Position numbers and translations under genes: made by a program. From an uncultured Clostridia bacterium (GTDB lineage Bacteria > Bacillota > Clostridia > Christensenellales > UBA3700): a stretch of 8,459 nucleotides of DNA. Positions 1-7,574 of this stretch are shown here, in pieces (positions within the stretch are counted from its first letter, which is position 1; every line of letters starts with the position of its first letter). The notes beneath the pieces are model-generated. The model had not been told where the DNA came from, did not search any database, and was given only the letters and a program-made list of their open reading frames with translations. The DNA lies in the NCBI GenBank assembly GCA_946623205.1, contig CAMOQV010000051.1, positions 1 through 8,459 of the forward strand, in the 5' to 3' direction.

Positions 1-12
1 AAATAGGAGTTT

Positions 13-18
13 AGGAGG
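13..18 (+). promoter_or_regulatory. Shine-Dalgarno site of secD (fixes the GTG start)
   Basis: AGGAGG lies nine bases before the GTG at 28. It is a full match to the core anti-Shine-Dalgarno complement at a normal distance, and it supports the GTG as the secD start. The 27 bases upstream contain no recognisable gene. Two of the three forward frames are closed by TAG codons at 4-6 and 12-14. The third runs into a TGA at 29-31 that overlaps the GTG, so an upstream gene could end there, but the window is too short to tell. Confidence 0.85.
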
Positions 19-27
19 CAAAATAAG

Positions 28-1416
28 GTGAAAAAGTACAAATCAATTACGATTTTGACTATCCTTGGAATAATACTAATTTTAGGAACCGTATTTGCTT
101 TTGTTTCACTTAATCACGGTGAATTAGGTTTATATAACTACAAAGCATTCCCTAAAGCAATTAGTTTAGGCCTTGACCTTAGCGGTGGTGTATATGCCGT
201 ATATGATGTTGATGATACTCAAGAGAGCTATCAACAAATGTCAGATGACGAAAGAGCTGCTGCTGTAGAAGGAACAAGAGCAGCCATGGAATCTTTGCTA
301 TTCAGTAAAGGTTACACAGAAGCACAATTATCAACAAGTAAAGAAGCTGGAAAATATCACATCCGTGTAGAAATCCCAGATGTTGATGATCCAGAAAAGG
401 TTTTCGAATTAATCGGTGACCCAGCTGACCTTGAATTCAAGGAATATGTTGATGGTACAAACGATAAGTCATTAGATGACCAAACAGGTAGTGTAAAACT
501 ATCTAGTAAATTAACAGGTAACGATGTAGCTAAAGCTGGCGTTCAATACGATACAGATAACCAATACTATGTTGTTGCTCTTGAATTTACATCTGATGGT
601 ACAAAGAAGTTCGCAACAGCTACAACAGCATTAGTTAACAAGCAATTAGCTATTTACATCAATGATCAATTAGTTATTGCTCCAAAAGTTAATGAAGCTA
701 TTACAACAGGTAGATGTTCTATCTCTGGTAATTATACATACGATGATGCTTATGCATTAGCAGTTAAGATTACAGCTGGTTCTTTCCCATTAAGATTGAA
801 GATGTCACAATGCTCAACAATTTCAGCTACACTTGGTGTAAATGCTATTAAAGCTGGTGTTATTGCTGGTATTGCTGGTGTTATTTTAATTATGCTATAT
901 CTAATTCTTTTGTATAGATTATTAGGTGTTGGTGCTTCTATTGCTCTATGGTGGTATACATTAACATTCCTATTCTTCTTAGCAGTATTCCCATGGGTAC
1001 AATTGACACTATCTGGTATTGCCGGCGTTCTACTTGCTATCGGTATGGCTGTCGATGCTAACGTTATTATCTTCGAAAGAATTAAGGAAGAATATGCAAT
1101 AGGTAAGACAATTAGAACAGCTACATCTACTGGTTTTAGAAGATCATTAGGTGCTATCATCGACGGTAACGTAACAACTATCATCGGTGCTGTTGTATTA
1201 ATTATTTTAGGTACTTCAGCTCTTAAGAGTTTCGGTATCACATTATTAATCGGTATTATTATGTCATTGATTTCATCATTATTGATGACAAGATTGACAG
1301 TTGCTTGTATACAAGCATTCACAAGAGAAGAGAACGCACCTCTATACAACTTATATAGAGAAGAAGGCGTTGCTAGAATCGACGTAGAAGAAGTAGACGA
1401 AAAGGAGGGAGACTAA
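28..1416 (+). CDS. secD: SecD, protein translocase accessory subunit
   Basis: SecD pairs with SecF in the membrane and uses the proton gradient to pull exported proteins off the SecYEG channel after SecA has pushed them through. The 462-residue product has an N-terminal membrane helix (about residues 7-27) and then the family signature LGLDLSGG (47-54). An extracytoplasmic domain reaches to about residue 270, and five further helices follow (about 274-296, 301-321, 326-348, 382-397, 402-424). The motif GMAVDANV (339-346) places Asp343 where the proton-relay Asp of SecD sits (Asp519 in E. coli, Asp340 in Thermus). DGNVTT (379-384) is the other conserved membrane motif. The short cytoplasmic tail is acidic. 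Translation starts at GTG behind a strong AGGAGG. secF begins two bases after the stop, and its ribosome site lies inside the last codons of secD, so the two are probably translationally coupled. Thr is mostly ACA, Arg AGA and Gly GGT, as in a well-expressed gene. The identification is secure. Confidence 0.97.
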   Translation: MKKYKSITILTILGIILILGTVFAFVSLNHGELGLYNYKAFPKAISLGLDLSGGVYAVYDVDDTQESYQQMSDDERAAAVEGTRAAMESLLFSKGYTEAQLSTSKEAGKYHIRVEIPDVDDPEKVFELIGDPADLEFKEYVDGTNDKSLDDQTGSVKLSSKLTGNDVAKAGVQYDTDNQYYVVALEFTSDGTKKFATATTALVNKQLAIYINDQLVIAPKVNEAITTGRCSISGNYTYDDAYALAVKITAGSFPLRLKMSQCSTISATLGVNAIKAGVIAGIAGVILIMLYLILLYRLLGVGASIALWWYTLTFLFFLAVFPWVQLTLSGIAGVLLAIGMAVDANVIIFERIKEEYAIGKTIRTATSTGFRRSLGAIIDGNVTTIIGAVVLIILGTSALKSFGITLLIGIIMSLISSLLMTRLTVACIQAFTREENAPLYNLYREEGVARIDVEEVDEKEGD

Positions 1417-1418
1417 TT

Positions 1419-2597
1419 ATGGAAAAGAGATTTAAAGTTGAAAGTCTAATTAAGTTCCCAATTGCAAAGAATCTAAAATTCTGGATTATTGCACCTTTGG
1501 CTATTATCCTTCTTGCTGGTATCATGTTCGGTGTATTTGCTGGTGTTTACAAAGATGTAAATAAGGGTATGAATATTGGTATCGACTTCGCAGGGGGTTC
1601 TTTAGTAACTGTAACTCTTGGAGATAGTGTATTAAACGATTCAACATATTCTGAATATGAATCATTAATCAAAGAAGCTATCGAAGCTCAAGAAAATGCT
1701 CAAAAAGTTGTAGATTATTCAACATCAGAAGAATATGAAACAAAATATGGCAAGAAACTAGAAGGAATTACAGTTCCAATCGCTCAAGCTCACGTAACAT
1801 ATGCACAAACAGCTGGAAGCGGTGAAGAATATGCTATCGTATTTAAGTATGATAACGTTTCTAAGACATACGATGAAGACAATACATTGTCTACATATAG
1901 AAATGAAGTAATTAAGCAAGCTATTGCTGATACATTGCAAATTAAGTTCCCAACAACAGATCGTGATGAAATTGAATCAATGATTACAAGTGAAAACATT
2001 GGTGCTACAGCTTCTGCTGAATTAATTAAGACAGCACTTATCTGCTTAGCAGTATCACTTGCAGTTATCTTAGTATATATCATTATTAGATTCGAGATTT
2101 GGTCAGGTTTAGCTGCTGTAATCGCATTAATCCACGACGTTGCTATCTTAGTTGCTATGACAATTATTTGTCATATCCAAGTAAATAGTGCATTCGTAGC
2201 TGCTATTATCACAATCGTATCTTACTCAATCAACAACACAATCGTTATCTTCGATAGAGTAAGAGAAAACCTAAAGAACGAAAGAAAGCTTAATGAAAAA
2301 TATGATTCAGCTGTTATCTTAGATAATTCTGTAAAGCAAACACTTTTAAGATCTATCAACTCAACAGTTACAACAATGGTTCCAATCGTAATCTTTGCAA
2401 TCTTCGGATCTGCAACAGTTAACGAATTTGCATTACCAGTTATCTTTGGTTTAATCGCTGGTTTCTATTCTTCAATGTTCTTATCTCCATCACTATACTA
2501 TGTGATGAGCCAAGCTTGGGAAAAGCACAAAGCTAACAATAAGATAAAGAAAGAAGAAGAAAAAGCAAAGCCTAAATATGTAGGTGCAAAACAATAA
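1419..2597 (+). CDS. secF: SecF, protein translocase accessory subunit
   Basis: SecF is the partner of SecD in the proton-driven late step of protein export. The 392-residue product has a first helix at about 21-43, the motif GIDFAGG (54-60), and an extracytoplasmic domain up to about 200. Five more helices follow (about 203-224, 231-250, 257-277, 317-334, 337-360), then a Lys-rich cytoplasmic tail. Family hallmarks are the RFE after helix 2 (224-226), the His-Asp pair 239-240, FDRVREN (278-284) and Arg311 in QTLLRS. Arg311 matches the functional Arg247 of E. coli SecF. Two things are odd. The membrane motif usually written SIND reads SINN here, with Asn273 where E. coli has Asp213. The extracytoplasmic domain of about 155 residues is also larger than the roughly 100 residues of E. 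coli SecF. The site AAGGAGG (1402-1408) lies ten bases before the ATG, within the end of secD. Codon use resembles that of secD. Identity is secure; the effect of Asn273 is not known from sequence. Confidence 0.97.
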   Translation: MEKRFKVESLIKFPIAKNLKFWIIAPLAIILLAGIMFGVFAGVYKDVNKGMNIGIDFAGGSLVTVTLGDSVLNDSTYSEYESLIKEAIEAQENAQKVVDYSTSEEYETKYGKKLEGITVPIAQAHVTYAQTAGSGEEYAIVFKYDNVSKTYDEDNTLSTYRNEVIKQAIADTLQIKFPTTDRDEIESMITSENIGATASAELIKTALICLAVSLAVILVYIIIRFEIWSGLAAVIALIHDVAILVAMTIICHIQVNSAFVAAIITIVSYSINNTIVIFDRVRENLKNERKLNEKYDSAVILDNSVKQTLLRSINSTVTTMVPIVIFAIFGSATVNEFALPVIFGLIAGFYSSMFLSPSLYYVMSQAWEKHKANNKIKKEEEKAKPKYVGAKQ

Positions 2598-2604
2598 GAA
2601 TAAT

Positions 2605-2626
2605 AGGGCTGTTCAAACACAGCCCT
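2605..2626 (+). terminator. Hairpin in the secF-recJ gap, weak terminator or attenuator
   Basis: AGGGCTGT (2605-2612) and ACAGCCCT (2619-2626) are exact reverse complements. They form an 8-bp stem, five pairs of it G-C, around the six-base loop TCAAAC, starting seven bases after the secF stop. The following bases are TAATTCATTAATT, which are T-rich but not an unbroken T run, so any termination is probably partial. The recJ ATG is only 13 bases beyond the stem. The hairpin could therefore also hinder ribosome loading on recJ, or mark the 3' end of the secDF message. The structure is visible in the sequence; its function is inferred. Confidence 0.6.
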
Positions 2627-2639
2627 TAATTCATTAATT

Positions 2640-4943
2640 ATGGAATACAATCAAGAATTATTAGACTCAATCGTAAAAGAATTAAAAGTTGAAGTTATCA
2701 CAGCTAAATGTTTAATTAACTGTGGTCTTTCTTCTATAGAAGAATGTAGAGAATTCTTGAATCCATCATTAGATAAATTAACTCCAATTAGTGCCTATAG
2801 CGGGCTTATGGATGTTGCAAAAAGAGTTCAAGATGCTATAGACAATAAAGAGCGAGTATTGATATATGGCGATTATGATGCCGACGGTATTTGCTCAACT
2901 GCTATGCTAAAAATCTTTTTGGAAGAAAGAGGGGTTGAAGTTAATTATTATATTCCAGATAGACGTGAAGATGGCTATGGTATGAATGAAGAAACTATAG
3001 ACGAAATCACGGAAGAATTTGATCCAGATTTATTTATAACTGTAGATTGCGGTATAACAAACGTTTCAGAAGTAGATTATATCTATAATGATTTGGGAAG
3101 AGATATCGTAATTACAGATCACCACGAACCACAAGAAACACTACCAAATTGTAAGATTTTCAATCCGCATTTAACAAAAGATGGAGCATATGAAAACTTG
3201 TGTGGCGCAGGTGTAGTCCTAAGATTAATAGAAGCGCTTTCTTCATTTGAAGAAAGTAAAAAATATTTAGATTTAGCTGCTATTGCAACAGTTGCTGATA
3301 TGGTTCCTTTGAATGAGGATAATAGAGCAATTGTTAAATATGGACTTGAAATGTTGAATAATAAGCCAAGAGCGGGGCTTGATGCGCTAATTAAGACATT
3401 TTCAAGGGATAAGCTAACTTCAACGGATATTGGCTTTAAATTGGCTCCTAGAATTAATGCTGTAGGAAGAATATCTAATGCAAATGCGTTAGTTGAGATA
3501 TTTAAAGAAACAGATCCGTTTTTAATTCAATCGTTAGTTGAAGACATCGATGAATTCCATAACCAAAGACAAGCATTAACTAAAAAGTTATATGATAGCG
3601 TAGAGGAAGCACTAGTTTCGTATGATTTTAATCAATATCCAATAATCGTTTTGTATTCAAAAGGCTGGGATGAAGGTGTTCTTGGAATTACAGCAGCTAG
3701 AGTTGCTAAATCATATAATAGGCCAACAATCCTTTTAACAGATGCATTAGATGGCTCTATTAAAGGCTCAGGGCGTTCTATTCCTCAAATTAATATATTT
3801 GAGTGTGTTTCTAATTCAAGTTCAAAATTGGCCAAATTTGGAGGCCACAGCCAAGCTTGTGGATTGTCTTTAGCAAAAGAAGATATAGATGCATTTAGAA
3901 AAGAGTTAAATGATTATTTTAAAGCAAACTTCTCAAATGATATTTTGTTAGAAAAAGATGAAGTAGCATTTGATTTCCATGAAATTAAAAATCTAACAAA
4001 AGTTGCTAGCGAATTGGAATTACTTGAGCCATATGGACAAGGTAACAAGAAGCCTTTATTTGCATCAACAGTTAAGAATCTACATTTTAAACCAATGAAA
4101 GAAGGATTGGAGCATATCATATATAAGAGTGGAAACTTCCAAATGGTAGGATTCTTCTTGTTGGATAAATTAGATGTCTTAAATTCAGCAGTTGAAAAGA
4201 AGATTACATTTACATTGTCTTTAAATACATTTAGAAATTATGATTATGTCCAAGCTTTGATTCAGGATATAAGTTGTGTATCTTTTAGTGATTTTGTTAT
4301 AGCAAGTTATGTAATAACTTCGCTTTATCCAGATAAATCAATTTTCTATCCAAAAGCTATAACGATGGACGAATCAATAGATTTTATGAAAAACGAGGAT
4401 TATGCTACAGCATATTTGTGTTATTCAAAATCTACTTTTGATGAATTCTTAGCAAAATGTCCTAAAAAGATAGTGAAGAATGCATACTTTGTGGAAAGTC
4501 CGTGCCCAAATAACGCAATTTATTTTAATATTCAAGAAAGTGCAGATTTCACAAAATACAAACGAGTTGTATTTTTAGATAGACCAATTTCATTAGGCTT
4601 TATTGATATTTTGAAGCTAAATAAAGATTGCGAAGTATTTTATGTAGAAAATGGGAATGGTTTAAAACTTTTGAGAAATAACATTGTTCCATATGATATG
4701 TTAGGAAGAATATATTTAGAAATAGCTAAAATCCTTGATTTTAATCCTAATACACGCGCATATGATTTATTTATCGATATTGAAAATTTGTTAAATGTAA
4801 ACTATAATAATTTTATAGTTGCGATATGTATTTTTATGGACTTGGGCTTAATGACAAAAGAGGGAAAATACCTCGTTATTCAAAAAGGCGTTAAAAATCC
4901 AATAAAAAACTCTCGTCTCTATAATCTAATTATGGAAGGTTGA
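2640..4943 (+). CDS. recJ: RecJ, single-strand-specific 5'-3' DNA exonuclease
   Basis: RecJ degrades single-stranded DNA from the 5' end in recombination and repair, and belongs to the DHH phosphoesterase family. Visible catalytic motifs are DYDADG (78-83), Asp136 in TVDCGI, Asp160-His161-His162, and Asp220 in ATVADMVPL. These are the expected metal ligands of the DHH domain. The DHHA1 domain carries GGHSQACG (401-408). An OB-like domain with EPYGQGNKKP follows at about 445-550. The remaining 200 or so residues match the less conserved C-terminal extension seen in Bacillota RecJ (for example B. subtilis YrvE), ending in a winged-helix-like stretch with the final pattern KNSRLYN. The length of 767 is normal for that group. 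The start is the ATG at 2640: the frame is closed by TAG at 2604 and no other usual start codon lies between. No Shine-Dalgarno precedes it, and a hairpin lies just upstream. ATA Ile codons are much more common than in secD or secF, suggesting lower expression. rel starts four bases after the stop. Confidence 0.95.
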   Translation: MEYNQELLDSIVKELKVEVITAKCLINCGLSSIEECREFLNPSLDKLTPISAYSGLMDVAKRVQDAIDNKERVLIYGDYDADGICSTAMLKIFLEERGVEVNYYIPDRREDGYGMNEETIDEITEEFDPDLFITVDCGITNVSEVDYIYNDLGRDIVITDHHEPQETLPNCKIFNPHLTKDGAYENLCGAGVVLRLIEALSSFEESKKYLDLAAIATVADMVPLNEDNRAIVKYGLEMLNNKPRAGLDALIKTFSRDKLTSTDIGFKLAPRINAVGRISNANALVEIFKETDPFLIQSLVEDIDEFHNQRQALTKKLYDSVEEALVSYDFNQYPIIVLYSKGWDEGVLGITAARVAKSYNRPTILLTDALDGSIKGSGRSIPQINIFECVSNSSSKLAKFGGHSQACGLSLAKEDIDAFRKELNDYFKANFSNDILLEKDEVAFDFHEIKNLTKVASELELLEPYGQGNKKPLFASTVKNLHFKPMKEGLEHIIYKSGNFQMVGFFLLDKLDVLNSAVEKKITFTLSLNTFRNYDYVQALIQDISCVSFSDFVIASYVITSLYPDKSIFYPKAITMDESIDFMKNEDYATAYLCYSKSTFDEFLAKCPKKIVKNAYFVESPCPNNAIYFNIQESADFTKYKRVVFLDRPISLGFIDILKLNKDCEVFYVENGNGLKLLRNNIVPYDMLGRIYLEIAKILDFNPNTRAYDLFIDIENLLNVNYNNFIVAICIFMDLGLMTKEGKYLVIQKGVKNPIKNSRLYNLIMEG
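4780..4808 (+). promoter_or_regulatory. Candidate housekeeping promoter inside recJ, ahead of rel
   Basis: TTGAAA at 4780-4785 and TATAAT at 4803-4808 are separated by exactly 17 bases. That is one mismatch from the full vegetative sigma-factor consensus at optimal spacing. The site lies within the recJ 3' coding end, about 140 bases before the rel start. It would give a leader of roughly 130 bases and allow rel, dtd and the downstream genes to be transcribed independently of secDF-recJ. AT-rich DNA produces such matches by chance, so this is a prediction only. No extended -10 TG is present. Confidence 0.45.
4934..4939 (+). promoter_or_regulatory. Shine-Dalgarno site of rel (supports the TTG start)
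   Basis: GGAAGG within the last recJ codons lies eight bases before TTG at 4948. The reading frame upstream is closed by TAA at 4927-4929, with no ATG or GTG between it and the TTG. The first in-frame ATG is residue 63, inside the hydrolase domain, so the TTG is the only sensible start. The match to the consensus is moderate. Confidence 0.65.
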
Positions 4944-4947
4944 TAAA

Positions 4948-7119
4948 TTGGATAGCGACATCGAAACAGAGTTTCTGAACAAAATCGCTGATACTTATTT
5001 GGAAGATACTGCGTTAAAGATACGCAGAGCTTATTTCTTTGCAAAAACTGCCCATAAAGGACAAAAGAGACAATCTGGTGAAGATTATATTATTCACCCA
5101 CTTGGCGTAGCTACAATCCTTGTAGATCTAGGCATGGATGCAGATACGATTATCGCAGCTTTATTACACGACGTTATTGAAGATACTCAAATTACAGATA
5201 CAGAAATTTCAGAAGAATTTGGACCAGAAGTTCTATCCTTAGTTCAAGGTGTTACAAAGTTAAGTAAACTTAACTTCAAAACAAAGGAAGAAGAACAAGC
5301 TGAAAATTTAAGAAGAATGTTCTTGGCAATGTTTAATGATATTAGAGTTATTATCATAAAACTTGCAGATAGATTGAACAATATGAGAACTCTTGCTTTT
5401 AAAGATGAAGCAGCGCAAAAGAGAATTGCAAAAGAAACACTCGAAATCTATGCGCCAATTGCTGCAAGATTGGGAATCGCAAGTATTAAGGGTGAACTTG
5501 AAGACCTTTGCTTGAGATATCTATATCCAGAAGATTATTTCTATATTGCTGAAAAAGTCGCTCAATCTAAATCTGAAAGACAAGCTTTCGTAGAAAGTAT
5601 AACAAAAGATATTAAAGGCATTTTAAAAGAGCTAGGAATTAAAGGTGAAGTTAACGGAAGACCTAAGCATTTCTATAGTATTTATAGAAAATTAAAACGC
5701 GGAAAAACATTTGAACAAATCTACGATTTGGTTGCTATGAGAATCATTGTAGATGATGTAAAGCAATGTTATGCAATATTAGGTGCTGTTCACGCTAAGT
5801 GGAAGCCACTTCCAGGTCGTTTTAAGGACTATATTTCAGTTCCTAAAAGCAATTTGTATCAATCGCTTCATACAACGGTTATCGCGTCTTATGGCTCGCC
5901 ATTTGAAATTCAAATTAGAACAAAAGAAATGCATCGTATAGCCGAATACGGTATCGCGGCGCATTGGAAATATAAACAAGGTATGGCTAACGCGCCACAA
6001 TCTTTGGATGATAAAAAGCTTGCATGGATTAGGGGCGTTATGGAGTTGCAAAACGAAACTTCAAACACAAAAGAATACCTAGATAACGTAAAAGTCGATT
6101 TGTATTCAGACGAAGTATTCGTATTTACGCCACAAGGTGACGTATTTAACCTTCCTGCGGGATCTACTGGTATTGACTTTGCATATAGTGTCCATACAGA
6201 AGTCGGAAATCACTGTGTAGGGATAAAAATAAACGAAAAGATGGTGCCAGTTTCTACGAAACTGGAAAATGGCGATGTTGTAGAAGTTATAACTTCTAAT
6301 GCATCAAAAGGTCCATCTAGAGATTGGCTGAATATTGTTATTACTCCATCTGCAAAATCTAAGATTAAGCAATTCTTCAAGAAAGAACATAAAGAAGATA
6401 ATATCAAGGTTGGACGCGAAATGCTTGAAAAGGCATGTCATCAACGTGGTTATGATATGCAAGCTTTATTAAAGCTTCCATCTTGGAAAGAATATATTAA
6501 GACAAAGTATAAGCTAAATGACAACGATGACGTATTTGCTATGGTTGGATATGGCGAATTTACAGCGCAACAAATATTATCTAGATTGTTAGAATGTAAA
6601 GCAAAAGATATTGGTATTAATGTAATTCCAGAAAATATCATTGCAAAACCAGTTCGTCCAAGAAAGACGCAAGACAGCGGTATTTTGGTAAATGGTATGC
6701 CTGGTATGAAGGTTAGATTCTCACAATGCTGTACAGCATTGCCAGGTGATGAAATCGTTGGATACATTTCAAGATCTAGAGGTGTTATCATTCACAGAAA
6801 GGATTGTCCAAATGTAGCAGCATTTGAGCCAGAAAGATTGGTTCAAGTTGAATGGCCAAGTGATTCAACTGGTAAATTTGAGGTTTACATTGATATCTTT
6901 GCGGACGATAGAACAGGTTTAGTTGTAGATATTGCTCAAGCAATTAATGAAATGAAATATCCACTTATATCTTTGGATATTAGAAAACAAGACGATAATA
7001 TGGCCGTTGCAAAGGTTTGTGTCGAGATTCCGAACGCTGATGCAATCAACCATTTAATTAATAAATTTTCAGCCATTAAAGGCGTTAACAGCGTAAAGCG
7101 TGCTAAAGGTAAATCATGA
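4948..7119 (+). CDS. relA: Bifunctional (p)ppGpp synthetase/hydrolase, long RSH family
   Basis: This enzyme makes and destroys the alarmone (p)ppGpp and so runs the stringent response on ribosomes. The 723 residues follow the full long-RSH layout. The HD hydrolase domain has His50, His74-Asp75, Glu78-Asp79, Asp141 and Asn145, the metal and catalytic positions of Rel. The synthetase domain has Asp260 in YDLVAMR, the basic RFKD motif (291-294), SLHTTV and Glu320 in EIQIRT. RFKD is the version found in bifunctional enzymes; synthetase-only RelA has an acidic motif there. Then come a TGS domain (about 388-448), a helical region, a zinc-finger domain with Cys594-Cys595, His616 and Cys620, and a C-terminal ACT domain (about 648-723). 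Both activities should therefore be intact. Translation starts at TTG, four bases after recJ. The last four bases overlap dtd as ATGA. The rel-dtd pairing is common in Bacillota. A promoter-like site at 4780-4808 may drive it separately. Confidence 0.96.
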   Translation: MDSDIETEFLNKIADTYLEDTALKIRRAYFFAKTAHKGQKRQSGEDYIIHPLGVATILVDLGMDADTIIAALLHDVIEDTQITDTEISEEFGPEVLSLVQGVTKLSKLNFKTKEEEQAENLRRMFLAMFNDIRVIIIKLADRLNNMRTLAFKDEAAQKRIAKETLEIYAPIAARLGIASIKGELEDLCLRYLYPEDYFYIAEKVAQSKSERQAFVESITKDIKGILKELGIKGEVNGRPKHFYSIYRKLKRGKTFEQIYDLVAMRIIVDDVKQCYAILGAVHAKWKPLPGRFKDYISVPKSNLYQSLHTTVIASYGSPFEIQIRTKEMHRIAEYGIAAHWKYKQGMANAPQSLDDKKLAWIRGVMELQNETSNTKEYLDNVKVDLYSDEVFVFTPQGDVFNLPAGSTGIDFAYSVHTEVGNHCVGIKINEKMVPVSTKLENGDVVEVITSNASKGPSRDWLNIVITPSAKSKIKQFFKKEHKEDNIKVGREMLEKACHQRGYDMQALLKLPSWKEYIKTKYKLNDNDDVFAMVGYGEFTAQQILSRLLECKAKDIGINVIPENIIAKPVRPRKTQDSGILVNGMPGMKVRFSQCCTALPGDEIVGYISRSRGVIIHRKDCPNVAAFEPERLVQVEWPSDSTGKFEVYIDIFADDRTGLVVDIAQAINEMKYPLISLDIRKQDDNMAVAKVCVEIPNADAINHLINKFSAIKGVNSVKRAKGKS

Positions 7120-7574
7120 GAGCTGTAATTCAAAGAATTAATTATGCGAAATTAACTGTAAATGATGAGTTAGTTTCTCAATGTGGGGCTGGCTTTTTAG
7201 TCCTAATAGGTTTTACAAAGGGAGATAATAAGAAGATTGTAGACTATGTTGTAGATAGAGTCTGCAAAATGCGTCTATTTAGGGACGAAAATGGTAAAAC
7301 CAATAAAACATTAAAAGATGTAGATGGCCACATAATGGTGGTGTCTAATTTTACGTTATACGCAAATACTGCTACAAATCGTCGTCCAGATTTTTCAAGA
7401 GCGCTTCATTATGAAGAAGCTAAACCTTTATATGATTACGCTTTAAGCGTATTTAACAACGAAATGGGCGAAGAAGTGGCTACTGGTGTATTTGGAGAAC
7501 ATATGCATATTGATATGTCTGCAGATGGCCCGGTAATGATTATAGTTGAGAAAAACAATCAGGAAATAGAATGA
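7116..7574 (+). CDS. dtd: D-aminoacyl-tRNA deacylase (DTD)
   Basis: DTD removes D-amino acids (and glycine) wrongly attached to tRNA, recycling the tRNA and protecting translation. The 152-residue length and the opening MRAVIQR are typical, as are FTLYA..(T)..NRRPDFSRA and GVFGEHM. The dimeric active site normally uses a SQFTL motif from one subunit and a Gly-cisPro motif (NxGPVT) from the other. Here these read SNFTL (77-81) and ADGPVM (136-141). Thr80 and the Gly138-Pro139 pair are kept, but the Gln of the first motif is Asn, and the second motif has Ser135 and Met141 at its edges. The enzyme is probably active, perhaps with altered pocket detail. The ATG overlaps the rel stop (ATGA), with AAGGT at 7106-7110 five bases before it, which suggests translational coupling. 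The stop in turn overlaps the next start in the same way. Confidence 0.92.
   Translation: MRAVIQRINYAKLTVNDELVSQCGAGFLVLIGFTKGDNKKIVDYVVDRVCKMRLFRDENGKTNKTLKDVDGHIMVVSNFTLYANTATNRRPDFSRALHYEEAKPLYDYALSVFNNEMGEEVATGVFGEHMHIDMSADGPVMIIVEKNNQEIE

Noticed and set aside
853..885. Tandem GCTGGTGTTATT-like repeats in secD
   Set aside because: The repeat encodes the Ala-Gly-Val/Ile run of a membrane helix using favoured codons, so it is ordinary low-complexity coding sequence.
750..1349. A 199-codon open frame on the - strand inside secD
   Set aside because: It lies wholly antisense to the conserved membrane helices of SecD, has no ribosome site or family motif, and is explained by the codon bias of secD leaving few stops on the other strand.
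1758..2083. Two overlapping - strand open frames inside secF
   Set aside because: They are short, mutually overlapping and without motifs; they mirror secF coding sequence.
2626..2637. TTAAT-TC-ATTAA inverted repeat before the recJ ATG as an operator
   Set aside because: Five AT-only pairs are expected by chance in an AT-rich gap, and the repeat overlaps the tail of the stronger hairpin.
4290..4940. RecJ C-terminal 200 residues as a possible new fused domain
   Set aside because: Bacillota RecJ proteins normally carry a variable C-terminal extension of this size, and the final winged-helix-like pattern fits it.
6450..6791. A 113-codon open frame on the - strand inside rel
   Set aside because: It is antisense to a conserved RSH region including the zinc-finger cysteines, its translation has no recognisable domain, and no promoter or ribosome site supports it.
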